Assembly: GCF_000744095.1 (NCBI RefSeq) | Contig: NZ_JQLI01000001.1 | Location: 1,240,001-1,304,000, forward strand | DNA from: Cupriavidus necator A5-1 | GTDB taxonomy: Bacteria > Pseudomonadota > Gammaproteobacteria > Burkholderiales > Burkholderiaceae | DNA: 64,000 bases | Direction: 5' to 3' | The notes under the pieces: model-generated | What the model was told of the DNA's origin: nothing | The model's database searches: none | The model's input: only the letters and a program-made list of their open reading frames with translations | In this document: positions 28,142-36,975 of the stretch, in pieces | Layout of the letters: each line of letters begins with the position of its first letter | Position numbering within the stretch: the stretch's first letter is position 1 | Translations under genes and position numbers: made by a program

Positions 28142-28648
28142 TCACCAGCTTTCCTTGACGAAGGGGCTACGGACCCATCCTTCAGTCCAGGGCGATGCCT
28201 GCTGAACGACGCCGGTGATTTCCTCGAAGAGCCACTTTCCGTTGACCTTCACTAGCGTGTCCTTGTACTTGCCGGCGATAAACACTGCTTCGCCCTGCGG
28301 AGATTGCTCCGACGGTGCCATCGACACGAAGCAGACCAGATAGAACGTCGCAGTGGCACGCTGCCCGTCAGCGTCTACTTCGACTGCGGGCGAGACAATG
28401 TTGTGCAATGCCCAGGTGATGCCTGACGAGAGGTTGCGGCAGTGCTGCTTGATTTCCCCGCGCCCCTTTGCTTTGCCGCCAACGCCTTTGATTTCCCACA
28501 GACCGTTCTCGATGAAGAGGGAGGCGACACCCTCGGGGTCGTACCCGTTGTCCAGATACTCGGCGTACTTGGCCTTCATATACTTGATGGCTTCAATGTC
28601 TTCCAGACGAGACACGCGCTGTTCCAGGCTGAGATTCGCGATTTCCAT
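28142..28648 (-). CDS. SnoaL-like (NTF2-fold) protein (copy 1)
   Basis: The 168-residue protein starts with a coiled segment (LSLEQRVSRLEDIEAIKYMKAKYAEYLDNGYDPEGVASLFIENGLWEI), the standard opening of SnoaL_4/NTF2-like proteins, followed by the curved sheet (GKAKGRGEIKQHCR, ATATFYLVCFV). Members act as cyclases, isomerases, dehydratases or ring-hydroxylase partners. ATG 28648 is preceded by GGAG. It is likely co-transcribed with the ene-reductase gene downstream. Its specific reaction is unknown. Confidence 0.8.
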   Translation of the reverse strand: MEIANLSLEQRVSRLEDIEAIKYMKAKYAEYLDNGYDPEGVASLFIENGLWEIKGVGGKAKGRGEIKQHCRNLSSGITWALHNIVSPAVEVDADGQRATATFYLVCFVSMAPSEQSPQGEAVFIAGKYKDTLVKVNGKWLFEEITGVVQQASPWTEGWVRSPFVKESW

Positions 28649-29129
28649 AGTGCAACTCCAGGCTAATAAGGTTCTCTAGGACACTGACGAACGGAGCTAC
28701 GAACTCGATTCGCCTCGATTCAGAGCCGCAATTCGACGCCTTGATTTTTTGCGCATGAGCTGTTGGGGTAAGCACGCGAAACCAAGCGGACCACAGGTAG
28801 ACGACCTGGGTTTTGAGCATTGAATGGCGTCGGGAAAACGGAGCCCAGAATAGGCGCGACAACGGTGGGCACAGAGCTCATATGGCCCTGTGACCAGCGT
28901 CAAAGTTGTCTCCTTTCTATGTGGGCCCGAATTCTTGGGCTCTTTGCCACGAATATATGAAAGGAGGCGCCGACCTTCGCGACTGGATACGCCAGATTCA
29001 CTGGACTGGATGCGCCATGCACCTACGCGCGCTCGTCACGCAGTACCGCTTGGCGACACATTGGCGGCACGGCAAGGCGCGGGGCACCGGTCGCGAGCTG
29101 CAAGCGCCACCGCGAAGATGGGCGCACGC

Positions 29130-29149
29130 ATGTAAGCAGCTGCTTACAT
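29130..29149. promoter_or_regulatory. Perfect 20-bp palindrome, candidate operator
   Basis: ATGTAAGCAGCTGCTTACAT is an exact palindrome of 20 bases, 60 bases upstream of the AraC start codon. An uninterrupted dyad of this length is typical of a homodimeric regulator site rather than a terminator, because it has no loop and no T-run. Confidence 0.6.
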
Positions 29150-29182
29150 TTCACGACTTCTACGGGTTAGCTCGCATTCACG

Positions 29183-29199
29183 GTTCGATATTTTCGAAC
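29183..29199. promoter_or_regulatory. Dyad GTTCGA-N5-TCGAAC
   Basis: A second perfect dyad with six-base arms and an AT-only spacer lies 34 bases downstream of the 20-bp palindrome and ends 10 bases before the AraC start codon. A protein bound there would block that gene, which suggests autoregulation. Confidence 0.5.
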
Positions 29200-29209
29200 T
29201 AATTTGTTG

Positions 29210-30202
29210 ATGTCTAAGCTGCCGATGAGCGACAGCCCTCAAGTAGGTCAAGCTATGGTTGAACAGTTCGACACCTCTGCAGTAGTCCCCCGTGATCGCC
29301 TGAATCACTACCACGACGTAATCTGCCGTCTTTACTGCCATGTGGACTTGCCGGCATACGCAGACCAGGCGGACAGATTTCGGGCTCACGTCCTACAGAA
29401 GCCGATTGGCTTCATTGGAATCGGCGACATCGCTGCGCCGGGACTGCGGTATGTCCGGACGAATGATGACCTTCGCCAGACGCCTTCAGAGGACTTCCTT
29501 GCAAGCCTGCTCGTCGAAGGAAGCGCGACGCTTGAGCAAAGCGGCCGAAGCGCTGCGCAGAAGGTTGGCGACATCGTCCTGTACGACACGGCACGTGCCT
29601 TCAAGTACAGCTTCTCGTCCGACTATCGAATCGTTCTGCTCAAGATTCCGCGCAAGCAAATGCTTTGCCGCCTTCCTGATGCAGAGCGGCTGACTGCAAT
29701 TACCTTGGATGGCCAGTCGGCCACGGGAGCATTGGCCGGTTCTGTCATTCGAGGAACTTCACGCATATCCTCCGACTTGGAGCCCTGCGCGTCGTCTAAA
29801 CTCGCGGCGTCGGTCGTCGACATATTCGCGGCTTCCGCCGAGACCGAATTCCACGACCTCAAGGGCATGTTGGAACGCCATGGAAGCATTTTGCACCGCG
29901 CCAAGGACTACATTGAGGCGAACCTGGGCGACTCGGAGCTTGATGTCGACGCCATCTGCAATGCTATAGGGGTATCGCGCCGAACTTTGAATCGAATCTT
30001 TGCCTCTGACGGCACGACGGCGATTCGATGGCTTTGGCAAAAGCGTCTTGAGGCAAGTCACATTGCGCTTACAGAGGGCCGCTCGCAACATATCGCTGAT
30101 GTGGCAATCGCTTGTGGTTTCAGCGACTTCTCACACTTCAGCCGCGCCTTCAAGAAGGCATATGGGGTCGCTCCTAATACCCTGATAAGGCGTCTAAGTT
30201 AG
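29210..30202 (+). CDS. AraC-family transcriptional regulator
   Basis: The protein (about 330 residues) has an N-terminal AraC-binding-like sensor domain of the type in aromatic-pathway activators (LVEGSATLEQSGRSAAQKVGDIVLYDTARAF). It has a C-terminal double helix-turn-helix (DVDAICNAIGVSRRTLNRIF...IADVAIACGFSDFSHFSRAFKKAYGVAP). The start is uncertain: ATG 29210 or ATG 29225, neither with a strong ribosome site. It is divergent from the SnoaL/ene-reductase genes. The ALDH-GMC-binding-protein genes lie downstream on the opposite strand. Confidence 0.88.
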   Translation: MSKLPMSDSPQVGQAMVEQFDTSAVVPRDRLNHYHDVICRLYCHVDLPAYADQADRFRAHVLQKPIGFIGIGDIAAPGLRYVRTNDDLRQTPSEDFLASLLVEGSATLEQSGRSAAQKVGDIVLYDTARAFKYSFSSDYRIVLLKIPRKQMLCRLPDAERLTAITLDGQSATGALAGSVIRGTSRISSDLEPCASSKLAASVVDIFAASAETEFHDLKGMLERHGSILHRAKDYIEANLGDSELDVDAICNAIGVSRRTLNRIFASDGTTAIRWLWQKRLEASHIALTEGRSQHIADVAIACGFSDFSHFSRAFKKAYGVAPNTLIRRLS

Positions 30203-30227
30203 AGCGGTTCTGATAGCGAGATGTAAG

Positions 30228-30261
30228 ACAAACGCCATGTGCTGTCGCACATGGCGTTTGT
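30228..30261. terminator. Terminator after araC-type gene
   Basis: A perfect 15-bp stem (ACAAACGCCATGTGC / GCACATGGCGTTTGT) with a 4-base loop lies 25 bases after the AraC stop. The IS630-family element begins immediately after its last base. Confidence 0.85.
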
Positions 30262-30263
30262 TA

Positions 30264-31365
30264 CTCACCAGTCCGTAAATAAAGCGACAAAAATTGGAAC
30301 CTCGTGACGACCGTTTAGTCTCATTCAACATGAAACGAGATGGCCGTACACTGGATCGCGCGACGCAAGAGGAATTCCGCCGACTTGCCTTGCGCCGGGT
30401 TCGCGAAGGCGAGAAACCATCGGTGGTGGTGAAGTCGCTGGGCATGAACCGAACGTCAATCTACCGTTGGCTCAAGGCGGCCTCGGGCCCGGGCAAAGGC
30501 GCGCGGGCGCTGGCATCGCGTCCAGCGACAGGCCGGCCACGCAAGCTCACGCGAGCGCAACAGGCGCAGGTCTTTCGGTGGATCAACGGGCGGGATCCTC
30601 GGCAGTACGGTCTGGACTTCGGGCTGTGGACACGACAGATTGTGGCCACGCTCATCGATGAGAAATTTGATGTGAAGATGGGTGTCACAGCGGTGGGCAG
30701 GCTGCTGGCGGGACTGGGCTTGAGCCCGCAAAAGCCATTGCAGCGGACGTACCAACGAGATCCGCAGGCCGTCGAGCGCTGGCAGCGTGAATCATTTCCG
30801 GGCATTGCGGCTGCGGCCAAGCAAAGCGGTGCGGACATCTACTTCTGGGACGAATCAGGATTTCGAGCCGACGCGGTGCATGGCAAGACCTGGGCGGTCA
30901 AAGGCGAGACACCGGTGATTGAGCGCCCCGGGCAGCGCCAATCGATTTCCGCCGCGTCCGCGGTGAACGCCAAAGGTGCCTTCTGGTTTGCGACCTACAA
31001 AGGGGCCTTGACCGCGGAGCTATTCATCGAATTGCTCAAGAAGATGATGAAGGGCCGCAACCGCCCAGTGCATCTGATCGTTGATGGACTGCCAGCACAC
31101 AAGAAGGCCAATGTGCGCGAGTACATCGAATCGACCAAGGGAAAGCTCACGATGCATGTGCTGCCGGGATACGCGCCCGACCTGAATCCCGACGAGTTCG
31201 TGTGGAGTCATCTCAAGCGAACTGGTGTGGCGCGCAATCCGTTGCGAGCGGGCGAGAAACTGGAAATCCGCGTTGAGCAGCACCTGCACGAGGTGAAGAA
31301 GAACCGCCGGCTTGTGCGCTCATTCTTCGACGCCCCATCTGTCGCCTATATTTCGGACTGCTGAG
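30264..31365 (+). mobile_element. IS630-family insertion sequence
   Basis: The ends are imperfect inverted repeats starting CTCACCAGTCCG at the left and CTCAGCAGTCCG (reverse complement) at the right, continuing with AAATA and GCGACA blocks. Each end is flanked by TA (30262-30263 and 31366-31367), the target duplication expected for IS630 elements. One intact transposase gene fills the element. The insertion lies just past the araC terminator, so it need not have broken a gene. Confidence 0.88.
30330..31364 (+). CDS. IS630-family transposase
   Basis: The 344-residue protein has an N-terminal helix-turn-helix (RLALRRVREGEKPSVVVKSLGMNRTSIYRWL) and a DDE core. The three acidic blocks are YFWDESGFR, LIVDGLPAHK and PGYAPDLNPDEFVW, the last being the hallmark of IS630 proteins. 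ATG 30330 gives the normal family length; an upstream GTG or TTG start would begin near the inverted repeat. All catalytic residues are present. Confidence 0.93.
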   Translation: MKRDGRTLDRATQEEFRRLALRRVREGEKPSVVVKSLGMNRTSIYRWLKAASGPGKGARALASRPATGRPRKLTRAQQAQVFRWINGRDPRQYGLDFGLWTRQIVATLIDEKFDVKMGVTAVGRLLAGLGLSPQKPLQRTYQRDPQAVERWQRESFPGIAAAAKQSGADIYFWDESGFRADAVHGKTWAVKGETPVIERPGQRQSISAASAVNAKGAFWFATYKGALTAELFIELLKKMMKGRNRPVHLIVDGLPAHKKANVREYIESTKGKLTMHVLPGYAPDLNPDEFVWSHLKRTGVARNPLRAGEKLEIRVEQHLHEVKKNRRLVRSFFDAPSVAYISDC

Positions 31366-31437
31366 TAATTGCGGCTTTCTAAGGTCGGGCCGTCAGCCTA
31401 AGCGAACACTTCCGCTGTCAGTGGCGCCGGAGTCCAA

Positions 31438-32949
31438 CTAGCCGAGGTAGACGCCCACGGACTTGAGCTCTGTGTAGGCTTCGATGCCCGAGAATCCCAT
31501 CTCACGTCCCCAACCGGATTGCTTGTAACCACCAAATGGGAGGGCAGCGTCAGTCTGATTGTGATTGTTCACCCAGACTACGCCAGCACGAATGCGTGCG
31601 GCAAGCTTGTGAGCCAGGCTGAGGTCTTTGGTCCAAACGCTTGCCGCTAGGCCGTACACGGTGTTGTTCGCCTCGCGGACCAGGGCGTCAAGATTGTCCG
31701 AGCTCATCTTCATGGCCGAGATGACAGGACCAAAAATCTCTTCCCGATACACCGTCATGCCGGGTTCGACGTTGGTCAGGACGGTCGGGCGTAGGAAGTA
31801 ACCTGGACCCGACGGCTGCCCACCACCCGAATAGACCTTGGCGCCCTCGTCGATGCCTGCCTGCAGAATTCCTTTCACGCGCGACAGTTGGCGCTCCGAA
31901 ATCAGCGGTCCCAAGTGGGTAGCGGGGTCAAGCCCATGCCCCAGCTTCAGCGACTCGGCATACTCCGCCACGCCAGCAACGACGCGGTCGTACACATCTT
32001 CGTGAATGTACAGTCGCGAACCCGCGGTACACGCTTGGCCGCTATTGAGAAGAACTGCCTCCGCGACACCAGGGATGGTTCGCTCGAGGTCTGCGTCAGG
32101 AAAGACGAATACAGGGCTCTTGCCACCCAGTTCAAGCGTCACACGCTTGAGGTTGTCTGCAGCCGCTCGCACGATTGCCTTGCCAGTAGCCGTGCTACCG
32201 GTAAAGGCAACTTTATCCACATCAGGGTGCTCGACCAGTGCAGCGCCGGCCTTGCCGTCGCCCGTCACCACGTTCAAAACACCCGGCGGCAGGCCGGCTT
32301 CACGGCAGATTTCCGCGAGGCGCAGGGCCGTGAGCGGCGTGTCTTCAGCCGGCTTGAGAACGACCGTGCAGCCAGCGGCTAAGGCTGGTGCAAGCTTCCA
32401 TGCGGCCATCAGCAGCGGTACATTCCACGGAATAATTTGGCCAACAACGCCGATGGGTTCGCGGACGGTATAAGCATGCCATTCACCTGGCATGTTGACC
32501 GGAACAGTACTGCCACCAATCTTGGTAGCCCAACCCGAGTAGTAGCGGAAATGGTCGGCCGAGAGGCGAACATAGAAGTTCTTGGCGACATTGTAGGCGG
32601 AGCCTTCGTCAAGCACCTCGAGCTGAGCCAGCTCTTCGGCATTCTCGTCGATAAGGTTGCCGATTTTCCACAGAATCTTGGCGCGCTCGTTGGTAGACAT
32701 GCGACGCCATTCGCCATGCTCGAAAGCTTCGCGCGCGGCTTTGACCGCAGCGTCGATGTCAACAGCGCCACCATCCGCCATCGTCGAAATCTTGGCGCCG
32801 GTAGCCGGGTCAATGACGTCCCGGGTGGCGCCAGACGCGGGTTGGACCCATTCACCGCCAATAAACAGGCGATGTTGCCTCGACAGGAATCGTTTCGTGG
32901 CTTCGGAGAGGCGTTCTTTGAAATCAATGAGTTCAACTGAGGATGTCAT
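31438..32949 (-). CDS. NAD(P)-dependent aldehyde dehydrogenase
   Basis: The 503-residue enzyme is a classical aldehyde dehydrogenase. It has the PWNVPLLMAAWKLAPALAAG segment, the cofactor loop FTGSTATGKAI, the general base Glu in TLELGGKSP and the catalytic Cys in NSGQACTAGSRLY. The start was set at MTSSVELIDF (32949), the usual distance before the FIGGEWV strand; a longer open frame upstream overlaps the GMC gene. With the GMC oxidoreductase upstream it probably converts an alcohol through the aldehyde to a carboxylic acid. Confidence 0.92.
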   Translation of the reverse strand: MTSSVELIDFKERLSEATKRFLSRQHRLFIGGEWVQPASGATRDVIDPATGAKISTMADGGAVDIDAAVKAAREAFEHGEWRRMSTNERAKILWKIGNLIDENAEELAQLEVLDEGSAYNVAKNFYVRLSADHFRYYSGWATKIGGSTVPVNMPGEWHAYTVREPIGVVGQIIPWNVPLLMAAWKLAPALAAGCTVVLKPAEDTPLTALRLAEICREAGLPPGVLNVVTGDGKAGAALVEHPDVDKVAFTGSTATGKAIVRAAADNLKRVTLELGGKSPVFVFPDADLERTIPGVAEAVLLNSGQACTAGSRLYIHEDVYDRVVAGVAEYAESLKLGHGLDPATHLGPLISERQLSRVKGILQAGIDEGAKVYSGGGQPSGPGYFLRPTVLTNVEPGMTVYREEIFGPVISAMKMSSDNLDALVREANNTVYGLAASVWTKDLSLAHKLAARIRAGVVWVNNHNQTDAALPFGGYKQSGWGREMGFSGIEAYTELKSVGVYLG

Positions 32950-33055
32950 TCGGTCACCTTTAACAACGAGGTCTGGGGGCTGCTGGGCCAAACGTCTTGC
33001 CACGCCAAGCGCCCCCGTGGTTAGGCGGCCGAAGAAAGCGCCGCCACATCGGGCC

Positions 33056-34696
33056 TTAGCCGGCGTACTCGACCTGACGGTCGTACGTGGAACCGGCTGC
33101 GGCGTGACTGGAGCTTGCATCGGCCAGAATCATGTCAGCGGCCTTTTCAGCAATCATGATGGTCGGCGCGTTTGTGTTACCGCTCGTCAGGGTCGGCATA
33201 ATCGAAGCGTCAACGACGCGGAGGCCGCGGAGACCGTGCACACGCAGGCGTGCGTCGACGACCGCCTCTGCATCAGAGCCCATCTTGCAGGTGCCGACCG
33301 GGTGATAGACGCTTTCGCTTTTGTTGCGCAGATATTCGTCGATGTCGGCATCCGACTGCACCTCGCGCCCAGGGCCAAACTCCTCGCCACGATAGGGGTC
33401 GAACGCCTTCTGCCGAATGATGTCCCGCGCGATTCGCAGGCCGTCGCGCATAACGCGAACATCGTCGGCAACCGCAAAGAAGTTCGGGTCAATGGCGGGA
33501 AGCGCGAGCGGGTCTGCGGTGCGAGCCATCACCGTACCTCGGCTTTGAGGGCGAGAGAGATTGAAGTACGGCATCACGCCCTCTTCAAAGAAGATCTTCC
33601 GACCGTGGTCCTCGTACATGACCATGTTTAGGTGGAACTGAATGTCGGGTGCGACAACACTCGGGTCAGTCTTGACGAACGCCAGAGCTTCGACGCCATG
33701 GTATGCAGCGGGTCCCGACTTCGTCGCCGCGTACTTCGCGAGCGCACCCGCCGAGTTGAGGATGTTCAGGTGCTTCAGCAGCGACAAGGGCTGGGTGATT
33801 CGCTGCTTGAGGCCGCAGCCGAGATGGTCCTGGAGGTTTCGCCCGACGCCCGGCAGCTTGTGGGTCACCGATACGCCAATGGATTGCAGATGCTCGGGGT
33901 CGCCGACGCCGGAAATCTGCAGCAGGTGCGGTGAGTTGAACGCTCCACCCGACAAAATGACTTCCTTCGATGCATAGACTTTCTTCGTGTTCCGGCCAGA
34001 GACATACTCGACGCCCACGGCCCTGTCCCCATCGAACAGGATACGGGTCGCCACAGCATCAGTAATGACGTGCAGATTGTCGCGGCTGCGGATAGGCGTG
34101 ATAAAGCAACGGGACACGCTAGAGCGGACACCGTCCGCAAGCGTGCTGTCACAAGGACCGAAGCCTTCCTGGTCGCCACCGTTCAAGTCATCGTTGTACT
34201 TGTAGCCCGCCTGGATACCAGCTTCGATGAAGGCAGTTGCAATCGGGTTCTTAATGCCGAAGCGGCTAGTTTTCAGCGGGCCGCTGCCACCGTGGACGGC
34301 GTTTTCCCCGTCCGCCCAGCTTTCAGACTTCTTGAAGTACGGCAGACAGTCTTCATACGCCCAGCCTTCGTTGCCAAGTTCGCGCCAGTGGTCGTAGTCA
34401 GTGCGGTCACCACGCGTGTAAATCATCCCGTTCACCGTCGTGCAGCCGCCAATGCTCCGTGCCCGGGGAATGAACATCTCACGATTGTTCATATACCGCT
34501 GAGCGACGGTGTGGTAGCCCCAATCGAGCTGCCCGGTCTGCATCAAGCGAAAGTAGCCTGCAGGCATATGAATGAACGGGCTCTTGTCCCAACCGCCTGC
34601 CTCAAGCAACGTCACGTGAACGCTGGGGTCGGCGCTCAGACGATTGGCCAAAACACAACCTGCCGAGCCGGCACCGATGATGATGTAGTCAGTCAT
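33056..34696 (-). CDS. GMC-family FAD alcohol oxidoreductase (choline dehydrogenase-like)
   Basis: The 546-residue flavoprotein has the ADP-binding motif IIIGAGSAGCVLANRLS at its start, the GMC signature PRARSIGGCTTVNGMIYTRG, and the C-terminal active-site region YHPVGTCKMG plus TSGNTNAPTIMIAEKAADMI. The His of HPVGT and the Asn of GNTNAP are the catalytic pair. Such enzymes oxidise primary alcohols to aldehydes. ATG 34696 is preceded by GGAGATAG. The aldehyde dehydrogenase gene follows about 100 bases downstream. Confidence 0.92.
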   Translation of the reverse strand: MTDYIIIGAGSAGCVLANRLSADPSVHVTLLEAGGWDKSPFIHMPAGYFRLMQTGQLDWGYHTVAQRYMNNREMFIPRARSIGGCTTVNGMIYTRGDRTDYDHWRELGNEGWAYEDCLPYFKKSESWADGENAVHGGSGPLKTSRFGIKNPIATAFIEAGIQAGYKYNDDLNGGDQEGFGPCDSTLADGVRSSVSRCFITPIRSRDNLHVITDAVATRILFDGDRAVGVEYVSGRNTKKVYASKEVILSGGAFNSPHLLQISGVGDPEHLQSIGVSVTHKLPGVGRNLQDHLGCGLKQRITQPLSLLKHLNILNSAGALAKYAATKSGPAAYHGVEALAFVKTDPSVVAPDIQFHLNMVMYEDHGRKIFFEEGVMPYFNLSRPQSRGTVMARTADPLALPAIDPNFFAVADDVRVMRDGLRIARDIIRQKAFDPYRGEEFGPGREVQSDADIDEYLRNKSESVYHPVGTCKMGSDAEAVVDARLRVHGLRGLRVVDASIMPTLTSGNTNAPTIMIAEKAADMILADASSSHAAAGSTYDRQVEYAG

Positions 34697-34901
34697 TTCT
34701 ATCTCCGTTTCTTTCATCTCGCCACCTTGCGGGTGGACGATTCTTTTGCTCGAATCTTTTCTGCCCTGTCGTCCTTAGGCCGGTGAGCGACCTGAGTGGG
34801 CAAGCCAGTCAACCTTTGGAAGGATGTCGCGCGCGCTGTCGCCGTGGAAGGAATTGCCCCCGGAGCGACCGGGGGCCAACTCTTCTGCTCACGAATTGGT
34901 G

Positions 34902-35987
34902 CTATTGCTGAAAGACAGCTTTGAGCTTTTCTGCGGACAAGGCCGAGGAAAAGTCGGCGTCCGGCGGCGCGCTGGGGTCACACTTTGGCTCAACACCAGC
35001 CGAGCTGTCAGCGTAGGGATAGGGGAAGACCGTCGTCGACTCACTGTTCGATGTTCCCTGGTAGTGAGCGACAGCACGGCGGCCAGCGAAGCGTATGACG
35101 GACGTAGTACCGTCAAGCGAGAAGTAAGGGAATGCTTTGCCCGACTTCTTCATGGCCAAGTACTTGCAACTAAGCTCGTTAATGCTTGCATTCGTCGCGA
35201 TGGCGGGAACCGGAAGCCGAGCCTGTTCGAATGCCTTGACGGCAGCCAGCGCAGTGACCCCGTAGTCCGTCGCCACACCGTCGATTTTCGGGTACTTAGC
35301 GATAAGGCCGGCCACAGCCTTCTGGGCTCCGACGGGGCTCCAGTGCGTCACGACAAAGTTGTTCTCGAGTAGCTTCAGGTCCGGATACTTCGCGAGCCCG
35401 GACTTGAAGCCGTCAAAGAAGAGCTGCGACGACATTGCACCTGGCGCGCCACCGAGGAAGACAACGTTACCCTTCTTGATGTTTTTGCCGTACCAGTCGG
35501 CCCACACGGTTCCCATCCGGAACACGTCTTCCGTAACGTTGACGGTGTAGTCTTTGCCTGGATTTCCCGGAATCTTAGCGAGATAGGGAACGACCGTTAC
35601 ACCTGCCTTCGTTGCAGCGCGCATCGCTGGAATCTGGGCGGCACCGAAGTCTGGGAAGACAATAAGCACGTTGACGCCTTGCGCAACCATGCTATTGATG
35701 TCCGAGTTCGCCTTCTGTTGGTCGCCGTTGGCGTTCGTGTAAATGAATCGTTTGAGGTTACTGCAACGGCCGACCTCGTCTTTGAGTTCGGCAAGTGCCG
35801 TCTTGCGCCATGTCTCACCACCGTAGCCATCAGACAAGCCGACAATCATCGGCTTGGAACCGCACATCGGAGAGATGTCTCCTTGTTGGGTTACCAGTTG
35901 GGATTCGGCGGCCGCAGCACCAAGCGGGGTCACGCTAATCATTGCACCGGTAGCCACTACGCGCATGGCATTGAATAGTACTTTCAT
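34902..35987 (-). CDS. Sugar-type ABC periplasmic binding protein (RbsB-like)
   Basis: The 361-residue secreted protein has a signal peptide ending LGAAAA and a Periplasmic_binding_4 fold: IVGLSDGYGGETWRKTALAEL, NDINSMVAQGVNVLIVFPDF-like strand, TVNVTEDVFRMG, and YPKIDGVATDYGVTALAAVKAF. ATG 35987 follows GAGGAGACG. No other importer gene lies beside it. The closest match in class is the RbsA-RbsC fusion and permease at 23236-26735, so it is probably their missing binding protein. Its ligand is likely related to the adjacent alcohol and aldehyde oxidising enzymes rather than ribose. Confidence 0.87.
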   Translation of the reverse strand: MKVLFNAMRVVATGAMISVTPLGAAAAESQLVTQQGDISPMCGSKPMIVGLSDGYGGETWRKTALAELKDEVGRCSNLKRFIYTNANGDQQKANSDINSMVAQGVNVLIVFPDFGAAQIPAMRAATKAGVTVVPYLAKIPGNPGKDYTVNVTEDVFRMGTVWADWYGKNIKKGNVVFLGGAPGAMSSQLFFDGFKSGLAKYPDLKLLENNFVVTHWSPVGAQKAVAGLIAKYPKIDGVATDYGVTALAAVKAFEQARLPVPAIATNASINELSCKYLAMKKSGKAFPYFSLDGTTSVIRFAGRRAVAHYQGTSNSESTTVFPYPYADSSAGVEPKCDPSAPPDADFSSALSAEKLKAVFQQ

Positions 35988-36494
35988 CGTCTCCTCGTCT
36001 ATTTAGCGCCAGCAAGCTGACTTATGTAGCCGTACTCGACAGCCTGATGGCGAATATAGGAGAGCGAGTCGGATGCTTCGTGCCTCAACGCGCCATATTT
36101 GATAGCCTGTGTGCGCCACGGTCGAACTGGACGGCGACAGGAACCAAGCCCACGGCGCGGCGCGACAGCGCAATACAGAAAATTTGCTTGCCTAGTCGCG
36201 CGGGGAAGTCAACGTGAAGCGACTTGTGAAGCCTTGCTGCCGACTGGCGACTTAATATCCAGGCAGTGAAGGGAGCCCATGACTTGCCGCTGTTAGCGAA
36301 GCAACCGTACCGACCGCGCATCCGCTCGATGCGCAATACGTGCTCGACGGTCTCAGCTTGCAGATACCAGCGCGCCCTCCAAGCCTCCTTCACGTTTGTC
36401 TTGCTCTGTACCTAATGTGATGTCATCGACACACAACGATGCGCCGCTTCAACGCCCCCCGTCGTCGTCGTCGGGTCCTAGATGGGAGGAACAG
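35988..36494. other. Intergenic interval, no gene seen
   Basis: About 500 bases between the binding-protein gene and the hmgA relic contain no frame I can support. The promoter of the binding-protein gene and a former hmgA promoter would be here, but I cannot place them. Confidence 0.5.
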
Positions 36495-36898
36495 ATGACC
36501 CAAGCCAAGCTTGACGTGCCCAAAGCGGGTGCCGCGACGTCATACATGTCTGGATTTGCCAACGAATTTGCCACCGAGGCTTTACCCGGGGCGCTGCCGG
36601 TTGGCCGCAATTCGCCCCAACGTGTGGCGTATGGCCTGTACGCCGAGCAAATTTCGGGCTCTGCCTTCACAGCACCGCGCGCCCACAATCGTCGTTCCTG
36701 GCTCTACCGGATTCGTCCGGCGGCCATGCATAAGCCGTTTGTCCGCATCGAGCAAACAACACGGTGGGTAAGCCTCACCATGTCGCAGACACAATGGCGT
36801 TCATTTTCGAAACACCTGGTGTCATTCGTCCAACCCGCTATGCCGCCGAGTCGGCGCTTCTTCAAAGCAGTTCAACCCGAACGTGCGCTAAAGTATGA
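36495..36898 (+). pseudogene. hmgA: Homogentisate 1,2-dioxygenase relic with internal deletion
   Basis: The first 87 codons from ATG 36495 are a good match to the N-terminus of homogentisate dioxygenase ([37 protein letters not shown]), with an intact GGAGGA ribosome site. At about 36756 homology stops. A second piece in another frame (36794 onward, [20 protein letters not shown]) matches the extreme C-terminus of the same enzyme. About three quarters of the gene, including the iron ligands, is missing, and the frame is shifted. The host may carry another copy elsewhere. Confidence 0.85.
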
Positions 36899-36975
36899 AG
36901 GGAGGTGCCAATTCAATCCCTAAGACGATGCGGCACCGCCCCTCAAGTGCGGCCTTGCGGTGGTTCAAGCGCTCG

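Larger units (their letters stand above)
28649..29209. other. Divergent intergenic region between SnoaL and AraC genes
   Basis: This 561-base interval shows no recognisable gene; the short open frames in it match nothing I know. Its right end carries two palindromes described separately. It must contain promoters for the minus-strand SnoaL-OYE-ABC genes and the plus-strand AraC gene. Confidence 0.55.

Noticed and set aside
36085..36393. 102-residue minus-strand frame upstream of the hmgA relic
   Set aside because: No ribosome site, no recognisable motif and an irregular composition; it is probably chance.
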